Origin: Verrucomicrobiota bacterium
Lineage (GTDB): Bacteria; Verrucomicrobiota; Verrucomicrobiia; Verrucomicrobiales; Verrucomicrobiaceae
Direction: 5' to 3'
Length of the DNA stretch: 12,319 nt
NCBI GenBank assembly: GCA_023428335.1
Contig: JAEYYS010000093.1
Location: forward strand, 1 to 12,319
The position numbers and the translations under genes are program-made. Every line of letters starts with the position of its first letter. Within the stretch, counting starts at the first letter, position 1. The notes beneath the pieces were generated by a model. The model saw only the letters and a list, made by a program, of their open reading frames with translations, was not told the origin of the DNA and ran no database searches. Of the stretch, positions 6,200 to 12,319 are shown in pieces.

Positions 6200-6976
6200 T
6201 CACATGCCCATGATCTGGTAACCACCGTCGACGTAGAGCACCTGGCCGGTGATGGCCGCGGCGCCATCGCTGGCGAGGAAGACGCCGGTGGCGCCGAGTT
6301 CCTTCGGCTCGCAGGAGCGGCCGAGAGGCGCGTGTTCGTCGTAATGCTTGAGCATCGAGCTGAACCCGGCGATGCCGCGGGCGGCGACGGTGTTGACCGG
6401 GCCGGCGCTGATGCAGTTGACGCGGATCTTCTTCTTGCCGAGGTCGTTGGCCAGGTAGCGGGTGCTGGCTTCCAGGCTGGCCTTGGCGACGCCCATGACG
6501 TTGTAATGCGGCACCACCTTCTCGGCGCCGTAGTAGCTCATGGCGATGATGCTGCCGCCATCGGTCATCAGCGGCGCGGCCTTGCGGGCGAGGTGAACGA
6601 GCGAGTAGGCACTGATGTTGTGCGCGGTCAGGTAGGCCTCACGGCTGGTGCTGAGGAAATCGCCCTCCAGCGCCTCCTTGGGCGCGAAGGCGATGCTGTG
6701 CAGCAGCAGGTCGACCTTGGGTGCGATGCCCGCCACCTTGTCGAAGAAGGCATCCACCTCCTCGTCCTTGGTGACGTCGCAGGGGAAAATCGGCGTGTCG
6801 GCGCCGAAGGTGCCGGCGAGTTCCTCGACGTTTTCCTTCAGGCGTTCGCCCTGGTAGTTGAAGATCAGCTTGGCGCCGGCCTCGGCCCAGGCCTGGGCGA
6901 TAGCCCAGGCGATGCTGCGCTTGTTGGCGACTCCGAAAACTAGGGCGGTCTTTCCTTCGAGAGGTTTGGCACTCAT
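6200..6976 (-). CDS. fabI: enoyl-[acyl-carrier-protein] reductase FabI
   Basis: This 258-residue protein matches E. coli FabI (262 residues) throughout. The cofactor-binding start reads ALVFGVANKRSIAWAIA (11-27), and the active site reads YYGAEKVVPHYNVMGVAK with Y148, Y158, M161 and K165, equivalent to E. coli Y146, Y156, M159 and K163. LLHSIAFAP (91-99) and the end GGYQIMGM are also typical. The known reaction is NAD(P)H-dependent reduction of trans-2-enoyl-ACP, the last step of each fatty-acid elongation round, in the cytoplasm as a tetramer. It is the last of five minus-strand genes, 56 bases behind the aldo/keto reductase, and has its own possible promoter. The active-site residues are those of ordinary FabI; triclosan response cannot be judged from sequence alone. 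Confidence 0.96.
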   Translation of the reverse strand: MSAKPLEGKTALVFGVANKRSIAWAIAQAWAEAGAKLIFNYQGERLKENVEELAGTFGADTPIFPCDVTKDEEVDAFFDKVAGIAPKVDLLLHSIAFAPKEALEGDFLSTSREAYLTAHNISAYSLVHLARKAAPLMTDGGSIIAMSYYGAEKVVPHYNVMGVAKASLEASTRYLANDLGKKKIRVNCISAGPVNTVAARGIAGFSSMLKHYDEHAPLGRSCEPKELGATGVFLASDGAAAITGQVLYVDGGYQIMGM

Positions 6977-6985
6977 GGTCCCGAT

Positions 6986-7014
6986 GCTCTAAAGCGGATG
7001 CCCGGCCCGGTCAA
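6986..7014 (-). promoter_or_regulatory. possible sigma-70 promoter of fabI
   Basis: On the minus strand TTGACC (7014-7009, 5 of 6 to consensus) stands 17 bases before TAGAGC (6991-6986, 3 of 6). Transcription would begin around 6979, only a few bases before the ATG at 6976, giving a nearly leaderless message. This fits the absence of a Shine-Dalgarno, but the -10 box is weak and unproven. Confidence 0.3.
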
Positions 7015-7032
7015 GCCCCCGCCGCGGGCGGC

Positions 7033-8073
7033 TCAGAGCCGGCGCAGGCCGTCCTCGGTCATCGGATTGGGAATCTCCTCCTCGATGGCATCGATCCGGC
7101 GCAGCGTCTCGGCGTCGAGGATCAGGTCGGCGGCCCGCAAGTTCTCCTCGAGCTGGGCGACCGTGGTCGCGCCGAAGATCGTCGACGCCACAAAATCGTG
7201 CTGGCGGCTCCAGGCCAGGGCCAGGGCGGCGAGGCTGACGCCGAGGTCGTTGGCGATGACCTGCAGGCGGGCGACCGTCTCCAGGCTGCGGGCATTGACG
7301 AAGCGGCGCGCCATGCGCTGCTGGCGTTCGCCGCCCCCGCGCAGGTAGTCGCTGAAACGCGCGCCGTCCGGCAGGGCGCCGTCCTGGTACTTGCCGGTCA
7401 GCACGCCGCCGCCGAGCGGCGAATAGGGCAGCAGGCTGACCCCCTCCATCCGGCAGACCTGGGCCAGTTCGTTTTCGCAGCGGCGGTTGATGAGGGAGAA
7501 GTTGTTCTGCACGCTGTCGAAGCGCGTCAGCCCGTGCTTCTCCGAGGCCCAGAGGTTCTTCATCAGGCCCCAGCTGGTTTCGTTGCTGCAGCCGATGGCG
7601 CGCACCTTGCCCTCCTGCACCAGTTCGGTCAGCGCCTCCAAGGTGTCCTCCTGGCGCATGCCGTGGTCGGGCCAATGCGTCTGGTACAGGTCAATGCAGT
7701 CGGTCTGCAGCCGGCGCAGGCTGTCCTCACAAGCCCGGCGGATCTGGCGGCGGTCGAGCGCGGTGAAGCCACCGCGAATCGGCGGCCGGAACCAGCCATG
7801 CCCGGGGCCGGTGACCTTGGTGGCGACGATGACCTGGTCGCGCGGCTTGGTCTTCAGCCAGCGACCGACGATCTGCTCCGTGATGCCAAAGCGTTCGGCA
7901 CTCGGCGGCACGGGATACATTTCCGCCGCGTCAAAGAAGTCGATGCCGGCATCGTAGGCGCGGTCCATGATGGCAAAGGACTCCGCCTCATCGGCCTGCA
8001 GGCCAAAGGTCATCGTGCCCATGCAAAGATCTGTCACCACGAGGCCGCTGCGGCCGAGTCGTCTGCGTTCCAT
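7033..8073 (-). CDS. aldo/keto reductase, Tas-like
   Basis: This 346-residue protein is an aldo/keto reductase of the length of E. coli Tas and shares its distinctive AEMYPVPP motif (50-57). The catalytic tetrad is visible: D48, Y53, K86 (VIVATKV) and H133 (YQTHWP). Cofactor-side motifs follow: RAIGCSNET, SVQNNFSLINR, LLPYSPLGGGVLTGKY and the C-terminal STIFGATTVAQLEENL. The fold is a single TIM barrel in the cytoplasm, reducing a carbonyl substrate with NADPH; the physiological substrate is not deducible. The N-terminus MERRRLGRSGLVVTDLCMGTMTFG fits the family, which supports the ATG at 8073, although no Shine-Dalgarno is present. It lies 88 bases behind the ROK gene and 56 before fabI, so partial co-transcription is possible. 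Confidence 0.92.
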   Translation of the reverse strand: MERRRLGRSGLVVTDLCMGTMTFGLQADEAESFAIMDRAYDAGIDFFDAAEMYPVPPSAERFGITEQIVGRWLKTKPRDQVIVATKVTGPGHGWFRPPIRGGFTALDRRQIRRACEDSLRRLQTDCIDLYQTHWPDHGMRQEDTLEALTELVQEGKVRAIGCSNETSWGLMKNLWASEKHGLTRFDSVQNNFSLINRRCENELAQVCRMEGVSLLPYSPLGGGVLTGKYQDGALPDGARFSDYLRGGGERQQRMARRFVNARSLETVARLQVIANDLGVSLAALALAWSRQHDFVASTIFGATTVAQLEENLRAADLILDAETLRRIDAIEEEIPNPMTEDGLRRL

Positions 8074-8115
8074 GGCGCCAGCATGAAAGGGAGCGCGCCG
8101 GGATCAAGCCGCAGT

Positions 8116-8150
8116 TGTCTCCGCAACGCGAGTGTCCCCGCCCACGCGAG
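8116..8150. repeat. two tandem copies of a 17/18-bp unit
   Basis: TGTCTCCGCAACGCGAG (8116-8132) is followed without a gap by TGTCCCCGCCCACGCGAG (8133-8150). The two agree in all but two positions plus one inserted base. They lie in the 88-bp gap between the ROK stop and the aldo/keto reductase start. An operator pair or a repeat relic are both possible. Confidence 0.5.
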
Positions 8151-8161
8151 GGTGACGATGC

Positions 8162-9268
8162 CTACACTGCCGGCTGCCAACTCTCCATCGCCAGACTGGC
8201 GGCGCCGAGCGCGCCGGCGGTGTCATCAAGTTCCGAGACGAGGATGCGCGGGGGGCGTCCGCGCAGGCGCGGCATGAGCACGGCAGCCTGGGCGGCCACC
8301 TCATCCCAAAAGGCCGTACCCAAAGCGGTCAGCGGGCCGTGCAGGAAAAACACCTCGGTGTCGAGCAACAGCTGCAGCCAGCCGGCGACGCGGGCGAAGT
8401 CAGCGGCAATCTCGCCGCGTGCAGGGCGACCGGCCACCTCCGCCAGCGCGGCGTGCAGATCCTCCGGGGCCGGACCGTCGCTGCCGGCCAGTCGACGCCA
8501 GACCGCTGGAGCGGACAAGGCGTCGTGCATTTCCCCGCCGCCCGGCCAGGCCCAGTTGCCGACCTCGCCTGCCGCCTGATGAGCACCGCCGAACAGGTGG
8601 CCGCGATGCATGATCGCCGCGCCGAAACCGCGTCGGGGTCCGAGCACCACATAGTCGTCGAGGTCGCGGCCGCCGCCAAACCAGCGCTCGGCCAAGGCGA
8701 TGGCGCGCAGGTTGTTTTCCAGGGTGACCGGCACGCTGAAATCCACCGCCAGCGGCGCAGCCACGGGCACGTCGCGCCAGTTCTCGATGAAGCCGTAGTG
8801 CAGGCTGATGCCACGGGCGGGATCAACCACGCCGGGTGCGCCGATGCCAATGCCGAGCAAACGGCCGGGGGCCGCCGCTGCCAGGGCACGCACGGCTGCA
8901 GCGAGTTCCTGCTGCACCTGGGCCCGGCCGGCACCTGGCGGCAGCGGTCGCTGCAGGGAATGGGCAACCTGGCCGGAAAAATCCACCCGCACCGCCTGCA
9001 CGCGACCGGCGTGAAACTCGACCCCGGCAAACCAGCCGGCGGTCGACACGGTACCGAGCCGGCGTTTCGGCCGGCCCACCGGTCCCTGTTCGAGGCCGTC
9101 CTCCATGAGCAGGTTGCCGGCCAGCAGCATGTCCACGTACAAACCGGTGGTCGAGGGCGACAGCCCCATCACGTCGGCCAGGCCGCGCCGGGAGGTCGCG
9201 CGACCGCTGCGCACGTGCAGAATGACATCGGCGATGAGGCGGGACTGATCGGCGGGATTTTTTCTCAT
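8162..9268 (-). CDS. ROK family transcriptional regulator (kinase-inactive)
   Basis: The 368-residue protein has a winged helix-turn-helix at about 10-70 (ATSRRGLADVMGLSPSTTGLYV) and a ROK domain after residue 78. ROK marks are GIGIGAPGVVD (139-149), VTLENNLRAIALAERWFGGG (181-200), VVLGPRRGFGAAIMHRGHLFGG and HQAAGEVGN (230-238). In ROK sugar kinases the second motif reads END with a catalytic Asp; here it is N186. The His and Cys residues of the zinc motif after AGEVG are also missing (NWAWPGGGEMHDA). So it is read as a repressor that senses a sugar or related ligand without phosphorylating it. Its target is unknown; a 9-bp inverted repeat before its own start suggests autoregulation. No sugar-use gene is next to it, which is unusual for the family. 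The wHTH at the very N-terminus supports the start. Confidence 0.88.
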   Translation of the reverse strand: MRKNPADQSRLIADVILHVRSGRATSRRGLADVMGLSPSTTGLYVDMLLAGNLLMEDGLEQGPVGRPKRRLGTVSTAGWFAGVEFHAGRVQAVRVDFSGQVAHSLQRPLPPGAGRAQVQQELAAAVRALAAAAPGRLLGIGIGAPGVVDPARGISLHYGFIENWRDVPVAAPLAVDFSVPVTLENNLRAIALAERWFGGGRDLDDYVVLGPRRGFGAAIMHRGHLFGGAHQAAGEVGNWAWPGGGEMHDALSAPAVWRRLAGSDGPAPEDLHAALAEVAGRPARGEIAADFARVAGWLQLLLDTEVFFLHGPLTALGTAFWDEVAAQAAVLMPRLRGRPPRILVSELDDTAGALGAASLAMESWQPAV

Positions 9269-9270
9269 GC

Positions 9271-9294
9271 GCGCGACCGCCGGAACGGTCGCGC
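9271..9294. promoter_or_regulatory. 9-bp inverted repeat directly before the ROK start codon
   Basis: GCGCGACCG (9271-9279) and CGGTCGCGC (9286-9294) are perfect complements with 6 bases between. The dyad ends two bases before the ATG at 9268. As DNA it could be an autoregulatory operator; as RNA it would fold over the ribosome landing site. No T-tract follows on either strand, so it is not a terminator of the PepSY gene. Confidence 0.55.
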
Positions 9295-9327
9295 CACTTC
9301 ATAGCTCTTAGGGGCGGCTTGGAGCAA

Positions 9328-10038
9328 TCAGGAAATGGTTTTTTTCCGCGGCCGGGTGGCGAAGAACAGGGCGACCCCGAGCAGGGCAACGACGCAGGTG
9401 GCCCCGGTCAGCGTGGTGAGCACGAGATCACGCAGGTTCTTGTCGGGGATGAAACCGAGCTTGTGGAAGTTGGTGAAGATCCGCGCCTCGAACTGGCGGT
9501 TGTCATCGGTGTGGCGGGTGACGCTGCCGGTGGCGGTGGAGACGTACACGCGGGTGTGCAGGGCGTCGTCGAGGTCGAAACGGTACACCGGCAGGATGCG
9601 GAAGATGTTCAGGTACTCCGTGTCGAAGGCGGTCAGGAAGGCGGTCTTGCGCACCTTGGCACCGCCGAGGAAGGCGGCGGCGATCTGCGCAGCATAGGCC
9701 TCATCCTGGGCGGGATCGACCCGGCCGTCCTCGGCACTGACGTACTGCGCCGAGCCACCGCCCTGCGGATAGATCTGGTACCAGGGCCGGCCACCGATGC
9801 CGCGGACATTGACCGCACTGACGGCCTGCGCGGTGGCGGGCAGCCGGGCGACCGCCTCGGCAACCCCGAGCCGGATCGGCGCGACGTCGAGCGCCCCGGT
9901 CGGCAGCGCCGGCGGTGGCGGCGACTGGGTGCGGGTCATGACATTGTGGATGACGCCGCTGCCGGCGGCCATCAGGATGCTGAGGCTGAAGATCAGGCCA
10001 AGCCAGCGGTGGGCCTTGCGGAGGGTTTGCTTGTTCAT
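9328..10038 (-). CDS. PepSY domain protein with two membrane helices
   Basis: From the ATG at 10038 the protein has 236 residues. A first helix (about 11-33) is preceded by KAHRWLG, the start typical of PepSY-associated transmembrane proteins; a second helix (about 202-226) closes the protein before the basic tail RPRKK. The loop between them carries PepSY-like strands such as WYQIYPQGGGSAQYVSAEDGRV and TRVYVSTATGSV, and should lie in the periplasm. H10, H31 and H192 (FTNFHKLG) sit near the membrane faces, where related proteins are thought to bind heme; this is inference. Genes of this kind often accompany TonB-dependent siderophore receptors and may assist ferric-siderophore reduction. Here the receptor gene lies 50 bases upstream on the same strand. 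The frame is open further upstream (to 10335), but that stretch overlaps the receptor and has no family character. Confidence 0.83.
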   Translation of the reverse strand: MNKQTLRKAHRWLGLIFSLSILMAAGSGVIHNVMTRTQSPPPPALPTGALDVAPIRLGVAEAVARLPATAQAVSAVNVRGIGGRPWYQIYPQGGGSAQYVSAEDGRVDPAQDEAYAAQIAAAFLGGAKVRKTAFLTAFDTEYLNIFRILPVYRFDLDDALHTRVYVSTATGSVTRHTDDNRQFEARIFTNFHKLGFIPDKNLRDLVLTTLTGATCVVALLGVALFFATRPRKKTIS

Positions 10039-10040
10039 GG

Positions 10041-10081
10041 GAAGAAAAATGAGCCGCCGCCAGCTTGCGACCGGCGGCGGC
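10041..10081 (-). terminator. terminator-like hairpin between the TonB receptor and PepSY genes
   Basis: GCCGCCGCC (10081-10073 on the minus strand) and GGCGGCGGC (10061-10053) form a perfect 9-bp stem with an 11-base loop, beginning 7 bases after the receptor stop. The stem is followed by TCATTTTTCTTCC and then the PepSY ATG. The shape is that of an intrinsic terminator, though the loop is long and the T-run starts three bases late. It may attenuate the downstream gene rather than stop all transcription. Confidence 0.6.
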
Positions 10082-10088
10082 GGGTGGG

Positions 10089-12203
10089 TCACCATTTCCA
10101 TTCGACACCGGCGAACAGGCCGCGGCCGTCGCCCGGGAAAAACACCGCGCTCGCCGGCGTGGCGGTGGTGACAACGCCGGTAGTTGCGGCATAGGTGGCG
10201 TCGGTCAGGTTCTTCGCCTCGACGAAGAACGACAGGCCCTTCTTCGTGCGATACCCGAATTTGAAGCCGAGCAGGGCATAGCCATCGGCCTCCAGGGTGT
10301 TGGCGAGATCGACAAAATAACTCTGCGGCGCCCACTCGACGTTCGGGCCGGCATAGAAGCCGCAGGGATGTTCATAGAGCAGTTCGGCGCGGTAGAAGTG
10401 GCGCGGAATGCCCGGCAACTCGTTGTTCGCGAACACGGGATCGCCGTCGAAGTGGAAGTCGTTGAACAGGTAAAACTGGCGCAGGAACAGGCGGTCGCTG
10501 TCAGCCTCCCCATCCGAAGGCGCACGCGTGAACAGGCCACGCACCAGATCAACATCAAGCAGGGCTTCGACGCCATGACGAATGGTCCGGCCGGCGTTGA
10601 TGGTCTGGGTGGCACTGACCCCGGGCACGCCGAGGGCGAAGAGCTCGTTGTCGAGCCAGGTGTAGTACCAGGCGAGATCCCAGCGCGCGCGACCGCGGCT
10701 GCCGCGCGTGCCGATTTCGAGGCTGGTGCCGCGCTGGGCCTGCAGATCGATCAGGCCCGGTGCGCCACCGAGCGCGGTCAACTCGCCGAACGACGGCGGC
10801 TCAAAGCTGCGGCTGACATTGGCAAAGAACTGCACCTCAGGCGCGGCCTCCCAGAGCAGGCCCAGCTTGGGACTGAAACCCCAGTACTCCTGGCGATCGC
10901 TGTTGTCGGCACCGAACACGCGCTGCTCATCGAAATCGCGGTCGGCAAAACTGCCCTGCGCGCCAAGAATAAGGGCGAGACTGTCGGTCAGGTGGAAGGT
11001 GTCCTGCACGTAGAGGTCGAGATTGGTCGCCGTCAGCTGGTTCTCCGCGGTGCGACCGCCGCGCCGGCCGAGCACGTTGGCGAAGCGGTTGTCCTGGGTC
11101 AGACCGTAGACATAGCCGAGACCGAGGGTGAACTGGTTGCGATGACCCGCGAGATCGGCGAGCGAGTCGTAGCGCAGGTCGAGACCGAGGTCGTTGCTGA
11201 GCTGGTCGATCACGCCCGGCCCGAGCCGGAACCCGGGACCGAAGGAGATGAGTGGGTGGTCGAGATCCTTCCACGACCAGAAACTGCTCAGGGTCACGCG
11301 ATGGATGTCGTCCGACCAGACCGTGCGGTTGGCCAGCCGGAACAGTTCGAAGTCGCGCTTCTGGTTGAAGCGGACGTTGCCCGGGTTGGCCATGTCAGGC
11401 TGGCGCTCGAGCTGGCGCAAAGTCAGGCTGCCCGGCAACTGCGAATCGGTCGTCACATAGGTGACGTAGAAACGCGTCTCCAGGCTGTCGCTGAGCCGCT
11501 GGCCAAAGTTGGCGAAGAAACGCTGGCTGTCCTGGCGGGAATGGTCGCGGTAGCCGTCGGTCTCGTTGTAGCTGTAGCTGGCGTAGACATCGGAGTCGCC
11601 AAAGACGCCGCCCGAGCTGATCTGACCGCGGAAGCTGCCGAAGCTGCCGGCCTCAAAGCGCGCCTGCAGTGGCGAGGCCTCGTGGCCGCTGAGCGAAACG
11701 AAGTTGATGGCGCCGCCGAGGGTGGTCGAGCCGAACTGCAGGGCGTTGGCCCCGCGGAAGACCTCGATGTAGCGGGCTGACAGGGGCTCAATGGCCTGCA
11801 TGTCGAAACCGCCGTCGGCGAGGTTGAGCGGCGAACCATCCTGCATGAGCTTGATGCCGCGACCGTGGAAGGTGCGCTGGATGCCGGAGCCGCGGATCGA
11901 GATGCGGCTTTCCTCCGCGCCGAAGCGCGGCTGGATGAAGACGCCGGGCGCGAAGTCGAGGGCGTCCTTCAGGGTGGTGGCGCGACCGCGCTTGTAGTCT
12001 TCGGCATCGACCACCGCCACCCCGCCGGGGGTGGTGGCAGTGAGTTCCTGGCGACGGGTCTCCAGGGTGGGAACGGTGCGTGACGGATCCGGCGGACGGG
12101 CGGTGACGAGCACTCCCGGCAGGGTGGGAGCGGCGGTTTGCGCCGACAGTTGGGCAAGGGCAAGCAGGCCCGTGCAGGGCCAAAGGGAGAAAAACGGTTT
12201 CAT
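10089..12203 (-). CDS. TonB-dependent outer-membrane receptor, probably for iron complexes
   Basis: From the ATG at 12203 the protein has 704 residues. A signal peptide (MKPFFSLWPCTGLLALAQLSA, cut near A21) is followed by LPGVLVTA, a possible TonB box region. The plug domain (about 50-170) holds TTLKDALDFAPGVFIQPRFG, SRISIRGSGIQRTFHGRGIKLMQDG and EVFRGANALQFGSTTLGGAINFVS. The rest is a beta-barrel with the late motifs FANVSRSFEPPSF, SLEIGTRG and FFVEAKNLTDATYAA, ending in GVEWKW with the aromatic last residue of outer-membrane proteins. Known role: TonB/ExbBD-powered import. The plug style resembles FecA-like siderophore receptors and the PepSY partner supports iron, but the ligand cannot be read from sequence. 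The frame is open to 12278; the signal peptide decides for 12203. No Shine-Dalgarno or Fur-like AT-rich dyad is visible upstream. Confidence 0.9.
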   Translation of the reverse strand: MKPFFSLWPCTGLLALAQLSAQTAAPTLPGVLVTARPPDPSRTVPTLETRRQELTATTPGGVAVVDAEDYKRGRATTLKDALDFAPGVFIQPRFGAEESRISIRGSGIQRTFHGRGIKLMQDGSPLNLADGGFDMQAIEPLSARYIEVFRGANALQFGSTTLGGAINFVSLSGHEASPLQARFEAGSFGSFRGQISSGGVFGDSDVYASYSYNETDGYRDHSRQDSQRFFANFGQRLSDSLETRFYVTYVTTDSQLPGSLTLRQLERQPDMANPGNVRFNQKRDFELFRLANRTVWSDDIHRVTLSSFWSWKDLDHPLISFGPGFRLGPGVIDQLSNDLGLDLRYDSLADLAGHRNQFTLGLGYVYGLTQDNRFANVLGRRGGRTAENQLTATNLDLYVQDTFHLTDSLALILGAQGSFADRDFDEQRVFGADNSDRQEYWGFSPKLGLLWEAAPEVQFFANVSRSFEPPSFGELTALGGAPGLIDLQAQRGTSLEIGTRGSRGRARWDLAWYYTWLDNELFALGVPGVSATQTINAGRTIRHGVEALLDVDLVRGLFTRAPSDGEADSDRLFLRQFYLFNDFHFDGDPVFANNELPGIPRHFYRAELLYEHPCGFYAGPNVEWAPQSYFVDLANTLEADGYALLGFKFGYRTKKGLSFFVEAKNLTDATYAATTGVVTTATPASAVFFPGDGRGLFAGVEWKW

Positions 12204-12276
12204 GCGGGGATGGAGCCGGCACGGCCGGCCACCGCTCGACCTGCGGGTGAACACCCTGAAAACAACCCGTGACCGC
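12204..12276. other. upstream region of the TonB receptor gene
   Basis: This GC-rich stretch should hold the receptor's start signals. It shows a GCCGGC-ACG-GCCGGC dyad at 12215-12229, but I find no convincing -35/-10 pair and no Fur-box-like sequence. The promoter may lie beyond the right edge or inside the possible divergent gene. Confidence 0.35.
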
Positions 12277-12319
12277 ATGCTGCGTTCGCTGGATCACCTG
12301 AAGCCGGACGAGTCCGAAC
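12277..12319 (+). CDS. start of a possible divergent gene, first residues FeoA-like (runs off the right edge)
   Basis: The plus-strand frame from the ATG at 12277 reads MLRSLDHLKPDESE and stays open to the edge; the same frame reaches back to a GTG at 12247 (with NTLKTTRDR before the ATG). FeoA proteins commonly begin with a segment like LxxLKPGExxxV, which resembles LDHLKPDESE. A ferrous-iron transport gene next to a putative iron receptor would make sense. Fourteen codons are too few for a firm call, and the stretch could equally be non-coding. Confidence 0.3.
   Translation, partial: MLRSLDHLKPDESE

Noticed and set aside
9271..9294. Terminator of the PepSY gene
   Set aside because: The stem is strong but no T-tract follows on either strand and it abuts the next start codon, so an operator or translational role fits better.
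10065..11780. Open frame of 571 codons on the plus strand across the TonB receptor gene
   Set aside because: Antisense shadow: no motif, skewed composition, while the minus strand gives signal peptide, plug and barrel ending in Trp.
12204..12319. Cobalamin or other riboswitch upstream of the TonB receptor
   Set aside because: TonB receptor genes sometimes carry a B12 riboswitch, but I find no conserved B12-box-like sequence on the minus strand here, and the region within the window is too short.

Overview
The window is a GC-rich bacterial chromosome segment packed with ordinary housekeeping and uptake genes. None of the nine readable starts has a clear AGGAGG-type Shine-Dalgarno sequence, and several gaps hold short degenerate repeats. 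Together with the gene mix (S41 protease, membrane pseudokinase, DUF4112 protein, TonB receptor paired with a PepSY protein) this suggests a free-living Gram-negative, perhaps Verrucomicrobiota (Opitutaceae-like). That placement is inference from style and was not tested.

Left part (1-2903): the 5' end of a minus-strand glycerol-3-phosphate dehydrogenase (glpD) is divergent from a small plus-strand DUF4112 membrane protein. The latter converges on a minus-strand siroheme sulfite reductase (cysI-type). A strong hairpin with a T-tract on the minus strand lies between them and terminates the reductase transcript. An AT-rich island upstream of the reductase carries a perfect 7-7-7 inverted repeat, a likely operator and promoter.

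Middle (3066-5993): two plus-strand genes. The first is a membrane-anchored Ser/Thr kinase-like protein in which the catalytic motifs are replaced, so probably a pseudokinase, with a proline-rich distal region. The second is a secreted S41 (C-terminal processing) peptidase with PDZ domain and intact Ser-Lys dyad. A 16-bp perfect palindrome precedes the pseudokinase.

Right part (6200-12203): five consecutive minus-strand genes, read from right to left. They are a TonB-dependent receptor, a two-helix PepSY protein, a ROK-family regulator, a Tas-like aldo/keto reductase, and fabI (enoyl-ACP reductase). Receptor and PepSY protein make a plausible iron/siderophore uptake pair, separated by a terminator-like hairpin that could set their ratio. 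The ROK regulator has lost the kinase catalytic Asp and the zinc motif, and a 9-bp inverted repeat sits directly before its start codon. The last bases may hold the start of a divergent plus-strand gene whose first residues resemble FeoA.

I see no CRISPR array, insertion sequence, phage gene, tRNA or rRNA. The most unusual protein is the pseudokinase beside the S41 protease; the other observations worth following are regulatory dyads and intergenic repeats. No gap without a gene exceeds about 210 bases.
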